Source of the DNA: Isoetes taiwanensis
Taxonomy: Eukaryota > Streptophyta > Lycopodiopsida > Isoetales > Isoetaceae
Assembly: GCA_021234155.1 (NCBI GenBank)
Contig: JAJEKV010000005.1
Span: 4,838,952 to 4,902,951, forward strand
Reading direction: 5' to 3'
DNA length: 64,000 bases
The position numbers were made by a program, and so were the translations under genes. Positions 59,562-64,000 of the stretch are shown piece after piece (the first letter of the stretch is position 1; every line of letters starts with the position of its first letter). The notes under the pieces are model-generated. The model did no database searches and had not been told where the DNA came from. It worked only from the letters and a program-made list of their open reading frames with translations.

Positions 59562-60236
59562 ATCCTGATAAGGGGATCAATTTTTAGAGTGGGTGACACA
59601 CTTGTGATAGAAAATAAAGATACAAATGATTGTCAATGGTATGGTAAGACGAGATACATTTTTTCTTATAAGCAGGGTGATGAAACGAGTGTATATTTTG
59701 CAGAAAATTACTATAGATATCATATCCAAGACAATAAAGTTCAACTTGATGAACCAAGTGGGATGCCTATCTTAGCTACTAGTATGGAGCCATTCAATCA
59801 TGAATCTATTTTGCCAGTCCAACATATTCTTCGAGAAATATGTCTTTTACCAATGCGACCAGCAAAAGATAAAAGAGTGATCGCATTTGAGACTATTACA
59901 ACAAAATTGCCAGATAGGCTTCTCCAATTGCATAAGTGTGGTAATGTTCCAATTTGGCCTCTCGTGGATGACGTTGTGGCAATTCAAGCTATAAAACGGG
60001 GTGATGCCCCACATCTAGCATCATACGATGGTTACTGGTATGCTTGGATTAATGCAGTTAATGAGAAGGATAAAAAGATGAAGTTGACTTGGTTAGAGCC
60101 AAAGAGTAAGAAGGGGCGTAAATGTTTAGGAATTTTCATATGTGGAAAAGAGATGGCAGTCTTGGGATTGTCTCTTAAGGGTATTAAACGTTATGAAGGA
60201 AGGTGCAGGAAAAAATATCTGTTTCTTCTTGGTTGA
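59439..60236 (+). CDS. Captured ORF, possible BAH-like domain, function unknown
   Basis: A clean 265-codon frame inside TIR element copy 2. Residues 1-45 come from the 96-bp repeat and flank and are probably not native. From about residue 48 the protein reads RVGDTLVIENKDTNDCQWYG, then a YFAENYYRYH segment. This resembles the start of a BAH (bromo-adjacent homology) fold, with GDxVxI...WYGK and a later Y-rich strand, which in plants reads chromatin marks. The second half (ILREICLLPMRPAKDKRVIA; LASYDGYWYAWINAVNEKDK) looks like a further beta-rich module, and the end is basic (KGIKRYEGRCRKK). The absence of stops over 225 codons and the single-exon form suggest recent capture or retroposition. 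BAH is a tentative reading. Confidence 0.5.
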   Translation: MSRARGPSQRSKFGTDTWGGFFVLLLKVSLRTLEGTLHASSILIRGSIFRVGDTLVIENKDTNDCQWYGKTRYIFSYKQGDETSVYFAENYYRYHIQDNKVQLDEPSGMPILATSMEPFNHESILPVQHILREICLLPMRPAKDKRVIAFETITTKLPDRLLQLHKCGNVPIWPLVDDVVAIQAIKRGDAPHLASYDGYWYAWINAVNEKDKKMKLTWLEPKSKKGRKCLGIFICGKEMAVLGLSLKGIKRYEGRCRKKYLFLLG

Positions 60237-60629
60237 AGAACCTTCTATTTGAGGTACTTGAGCTTAGTTCATCTCCTTTTGTTTTGTAATCATAAAAATC
60301 TATTATGTTTACTCTAAGTTCAATCGCTTGGCATAATGTTAGGTTGGTTGCGATGTTTAGCTTTACATTTGGAGCGGTTTAATAAGCTAGCTATAAAATT
60401 ATTTATTACCATATTAAGATATTAACCTTGACATTGTAGTAGTTTTTTGAGCTAAGCATTATAAATTTGTTAGTTAAGATAGTGTCGATGGTATCTCTAT
60501 ATTTACATATGAGTGGTCATTATTACTGCGCTAAACCTCACAAAACAATTGCTAATTTCTTGGCTAAATGACATTACAAGGTTTCTTACAATATTAAGTA
60601 ACGTTGCAAAGCATTCACCTTTCGTTTTT
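60237..60629. other. Downstream of the captured ORF, no gene
   Basis: AT-rich; a TTTTGTAATCATAAAAATC run shortly after the stop could be transcript 3' sequence. No poly(A) tail is visible. Confidence 0.35.
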
Positions 60630-61200
60630 GCTAAAAAACTATACACAAATTAATTATGATTTCTATAAATCTTTGAATTAGTACAAAAAATACGATATGA
60701 AGCATTATTGGTCTTGCAAAATCAATATATGCTTAAATTACATCTTCTAAACTATGGATGATTTCAAAAAACTATTATATGATTATGGAATTCATCTAAT
60801 TAAACATGATATAAACTATTAGTGATTTTGCTAAATCAATCTACACTTAAAAACAACCTTATGAACTAATAATAATTCCTAGAAACTAGTGTAAAATTTT
60901 GAATCAGTACAAAAGATATGATATTAGCCACTATTGGTTTTTCAAAATCAATATATGCTTAAAACACCTCTTCTAAACTATTGATGATTTCAAAGACCTA
61001 TTGTACAATCGTAGAAGTCATGTAATTAAACATGATATGATTTTGCTAAATCATTGTACATTAAAAAACAATCATACAAACTAATGATGATTTCTAGAAA
61101 CTACTGTAAATTTATGAATTAGTACAAATAATATGATATGAACCACTATTGATTTTGCAAAACTAGGAAGAACACATGATTTTTCTTTACATTTTGTATT
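60630..61200 (+). repeat. 3' subterminal array of about 115-bp degenerate repeats
   Basis: Landmarks recur at about 60690, 60810, 60920, 61030 and 61135: ATGATAT(G/A)AA or GATATTAGCC, CACTATTG(G/A)TTTT, AAATCAATATATGCTT. Odd and even units resemble each other most. A weaker version occupies 10800-11250 in copy 1. Subterminal repeats bind transposase in CACTA elements. Confidence 0.75.
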
Positions 61201-61275
61201 GTCGTATAAAAAAATCACATATATACTGGTTTTCATGCTAATTTTTTATACAAGTTCATTTTTGGGGGCCTTGTG

Positions 61276-61466
61276 AAAGGTACTCAGATTGTTGGACAAA
61301 GAGATGGAGGAGAAATCCGAGTGATCCTGATCTTTGGCTAGACTACGAAAGTGTTTTGTACTCATGGACTCCAAACACTAGTCCAGCTAGAAATGCGAGA
61401 ATTACAATACCTCAGGATGTCAGGAAGAAGGCTATGATATCATTGGGGGTGCTTGAAGAAAGTTGA
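61276..61466 (+). pseudogene. DUF7869-family protein gene, 3' terminal part
   Basis: After the second AAA of the target duplication the broken gene resumes in phase: RYSDCWTKRWRRNPSDPDLW, then DYESVLYSWTPNTSPARNAR and VRKKAMISLGVLEES, ending at TGA 61464-61466. The frame is open from the junction to the stop and has ordinary codon use. It belongs with 51697-54378. Confidence 0.8.
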
Positions 61467-61997
61467 ATAACTATGTAAATTTTTGTTATCACGTTTTTAT
61501 GATATGGTGCTATATTGTGAAATATTGACTATTTTGTAAATAACATGATATTACGTTTTCATAATTTTGAGGTGAAATGTGTGAATTTGCATATGCTACT
61601 AAAAACATGCAATATAAAATTTGTCCCAAAATTAAGACATAAACCCAATTTAATTGAATGATGGTTACATGGGCTGCCTCCTTCTACAACTGAGCTTCCC
61701 GATCTTCGACTTCCTCACACAGCTATGGCTATTCGAAAGCCAGAATGGATCTGGTAGAAAGGAAAAATATGGTGCAAGGCTGCCGTTGTGGATCCGGAAC
61801 ACCTAAACATCACATCCATCAAATTTCAAACGGATAATGTGTCGTTGGTGTGAATGTGTCGCTGGCCTGTAAGAGCCGTCGGGACCCTAATCGAACCTTA
61901 ATCGACCCAGTCAGCCACATCAAATCTCAACCATTAAATGAAATGATCAAATCTCAGCCTTTGAATTTAGGGCTGGGTCCAACACTTACACTATAAC
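61467..61997. other. Between the DUF7869 gene and repeat copy B, no gene
   Basis: No coding signal. The phrase TTAGGGCTGGGTCCAACACTTACACTATAAC just before 61998 resembles a phrase ending ACTTACGGTATAAC near 50095, so a small repeat may abut copy B. Confidence 0.4.
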
Positions 61998-64000
61998 AAT
62001 ATGTAGCATAATAACAGGGGGTTTTCTTTGTGTTTTTGTACGCTTTTCACAAAGGTTTTCCTAAGATTTCATGGCGTATTCGAATGGATGTACTAATGCG
62101 TACATCTAGAGTGCACCATTTCTTAATCGTTGATTTAGCTTTTTTTTTTCAATGGTCCAACATCCAAGGGCTCACAACAAAAGCCCTCTTTTTATTTTAG
62201 GGGCTGAACATGCAAGCCTTGTAGATATCATTTTAAGGCACGAAACAGGGCTTGCAAATCTGCAACAACAGGGATTAGCAAGATAAGATTCAGTTGTCGA
62301 GATTAATGAAACGGCTGTTAGTATTGAGGCTTTTTACCATAAATTTTTTAACAAAACCCAATTCTTCTCCAGTTACTTGGCTATGGCGGGCTAGGCAGCT
62401 ATGGTTATGGCATGTGGAAGCTTCATAACAGCGAGGCATGAAGTATTGAAGCTACATCTTTTAGGGTTCGCTGGTCGCAGTTTAGGGCTCACTGGTTGCT
62501 GGTTGTTGCTACATGTTAGTGTGCCCCGGTTGGACGAAATCAAAGACCTGTGCAACTATTGCCTTTTGGCCAATTTTTAGGTAAGGTTATGTCGCCCCAA
62601 TCAGAGAGTAGAGCAGATCACAGCAGAGATAGTTCCATAGGGAAGCTCGGGAATGCCAGAAAGCGGGAAATCTATCTAGGCTATGCTGAAGCACGGATTT
62701 TCTTTTGGTGATTTTTGTTGTGGGTCTTCCACAAATCACCGGTTTCATTCACCCGAGAACTACCTTCAGCGGTTTAATACTGCCTCTGTTCTCTAATTTT
62801 TGAGACCTTGAATTGTTTCTACGAATTTTTCCTTCTCCAGGAGCAAAAATATCTTCCCTGATCCGGATGACTAGTGGCGGGCCTGTGCTTACCCGCATGA
62901 CAAGTATGCCAGAGCGAGTTCAGGATTCGTTGGTTTCCGTCTTATCAAGGTATGAGCCTTTCAAGCTTCAACAGTAGTGTGAAAAATGTTCCATTCTTTA
63001 TTTCCTGCCATATGCCATACATTCCCTCCTCCCATTACATCTCCATGCCGTCCCACTCAATCTACATTAAGGAAGTTATGCTAGGATCTAAGCTTGTTCT
63101 TCACAAAGTTCTAGATCATGATCAAACTTCGTTCTTGGGACCCCTCTTTAGAGCCCAACATTGAACCTCGCCAACCCGATACATTTCTTTGCATGCGGGT
63201 TTATTGCTAATGGTAGCACAATTCTTCACCATATCAGCTAATTGATGGGCTAAATTTTGTAGAAGATGAGGAGACTTCGGCAAATGCTCTTAGATGGTGT
63301 GTTTGGTCTGATTCTCTGATCTACTCGGATGGAATTTTTTAAGAAGATTTGCAAACGTTTGTAGCTTCAATGTAGCTAGTTCAAGATTCCTAAATGTTGT
63401 ACTTTTTTATCCACGGAAGCTAGGTTAGGTTAGCATTGATTGCGGTTGGTGATTTTATCGAGGGAAGCTAGGTTAGGTTAGCATTGATTGCGGTTGGTGA
63501 TTTTAGGAATGAACTCAAAACCGAGCACATATTCGAGTTTCATGACCGGGGCATGAACAAAATTTGGCAACAAGATAACTCTTTACAAGAGCATGATTTA
63601 TAGACACGGCAGCCCCTTTTTATAGGTTGTGGCACAGAATTGCAGCCGTATTGCATTTGAGCTTCTAAAATTTGAAGCTTTGTTGTTGAAAGCAAATGCA
63701 AGGAATGTGCATTTCTGTTTTTGTTCTTGAACTATCATTCCTTTGCTTGTAAATTGCGAGGCTTTATATTGGCCTTTGCACAATGTAGCCTCTATAAGAT
63801 TTAATGCTCCATTCTTTGCATTTTATTTAGAAGCACTATAAATTGAGTCATTTATGTACCAATGATCGAATGGGTTTATTGCTTGATGTTACTCGAGTTC
63901 TTTGTGTATGGTGTTCTTTGCAGCCGAGATTCACATGTCACATTCTCGCAATGTGAGTGGCTTGGGTTGTCCAAGGTGTTCTCATGGCTTGCATAACAAA
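61998..64000 (+). repeat. Two-kilobase dispersed repeat, copy B (runs off the window)
   Basis: Matches 37900-39898 base for base over most of its length, starting at the same AATATGTAGCAT boundary. From about 63165 to 63960 it departs from copy A mainly at CAG/CTG triplets. Confidence 0.92.
62897..63325 (+). pseudogene. Sucrose synthase N-terminal fragment (copy B)
   Basis: Exon 1 (62897-62949) reads MTSMPERVQDSLVSVLSR with a phase-2 donor GTATGAG, cleaner than in copy A and matching the RV(H/Q)-S-RERL...LLSR start of plant sucrose synthases. Exon 2 (about 63200-63325) is recognisable (FIANGSTILH, DEETS..., LLDGVFG) but carries indels at former CAG/CTG sites, including the acceptor (GCATGCGG where copy A has GTACAGG). 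Taken together, the two copies show an intact ancestral two-exon fragment. It cannot make an enzyme. Confidence 0.75.

Larger units (their letters stand above)
54379..61275 (+). mobile_element. Non-autonomous TIR transposon, CACTA-like (copy 2), nested in the DUF7869 gene
   Basis: Left end CACAAGGCCCCCAAAA (54379-54394), right end TTTTGGGGGCCTTGTG (61260-61275): perfect 16-bp terminal inverted repeats. AAA is duplicated at 54376-54378 and 61276-61278. Precise excision rejoins the interrupted gene in frame (AAA GAA AGG TAC). Subterminal zones are rich in short repeats (AAAAACAACGCAT/CACGTAG words at 54900-55260; a ~115-bp array at 60630-61200), as in CACTA elements. The centre holds a 265-codon ORF and no transposase. 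Termini and subterminal sequence are shared with copy 1 at 4755-11331. Confidence 0.9.

Noticed and set aside
54376-61278. Helitron or Mutator assignment for the CACAA element
   Set aside because: It has clear terminal inverted repeats (not Helitron) and a 3-bp, not 9-bp, target duplication (not Mutator).

Overview
The window is plant nuclear DNA dominated by nested transposable elements and captured or broken gene fragments. I see no intact conventional host gene with full exon structure. A land plant is indicated by: a chromodomain-bearing Ty3/gypsy retrotransposon primed by initiator Met-tRNA; Helitron-type termini; a fragment matching the plant sucrose synthase N-terminus; plant-style receptor kinase, RING and FCP1/NIF-phosphatase fragments; and a DUF7869-family gene. 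A seed-free vascular plant such as a fern would fit, but the sequence alone does not prove it.

Layout. (1) 438-19147 is a complete Ty3/gypsy chromovirus: LTRs of 1515 and 1504 bp, GAAAG target duplications, a PBS and a polypurine tract. Its order is leader, ORF A, a histone H3-like segment, ORF B, gag, protease, RT/RNase H, integrase and chromodomain. It is disabled: the RT catalytic pair reads DN instead of DD, and a TAG stop sits exactly on the Glu of the integrase DD35E triad. (2) A 6.6-kb element (4755-11331) interrupts ORF B. Its terminal inverted repeats begin CACAAGGCCCCCAAAA and it makes a 3-bp target duplication. A second member of the family (54379-61275) splits a DUF7869 gene. They look like non-autonomous CACTA-superfamily relatives carrying different cargo. 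(3) 22330-31648 holds a duplicated RING-finger gene fragment. One copy is split by two tandem elements (24282-30319 and 30324-31261) that share both termini and are separated by AATG; the larger is very T-rich on the + strand. (4) From 31649 rightward, and again from 46963, there are minus-strand Helitron 3' termini (17-nt hairpin then CTAG). The first is followed by same-strand remnants of a kinase gene, an FCP1-like phosphatase and an unrecognised gene, the pattern expected of gene capture. (5) A 2-kb repeat occurs twice (37900-39898 and 61998-64000) and carries the first two coding exons of a sucrose synthase-like gene.

The most unusual items are the histone-fold H3-like segment inside a chromodomain retrotransposon, the CACAA-ended element family, and the tandem AATG-flanked elements. 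A caution also applies: copies of the same repeat differ in restricted stretches almost only at CAG/CTG triplets. This looks like a sequencing or consensus artefact at CHG sites and may account for some apparent frameshifts, especially around 38.5-46 kb and after 63.1 kb.
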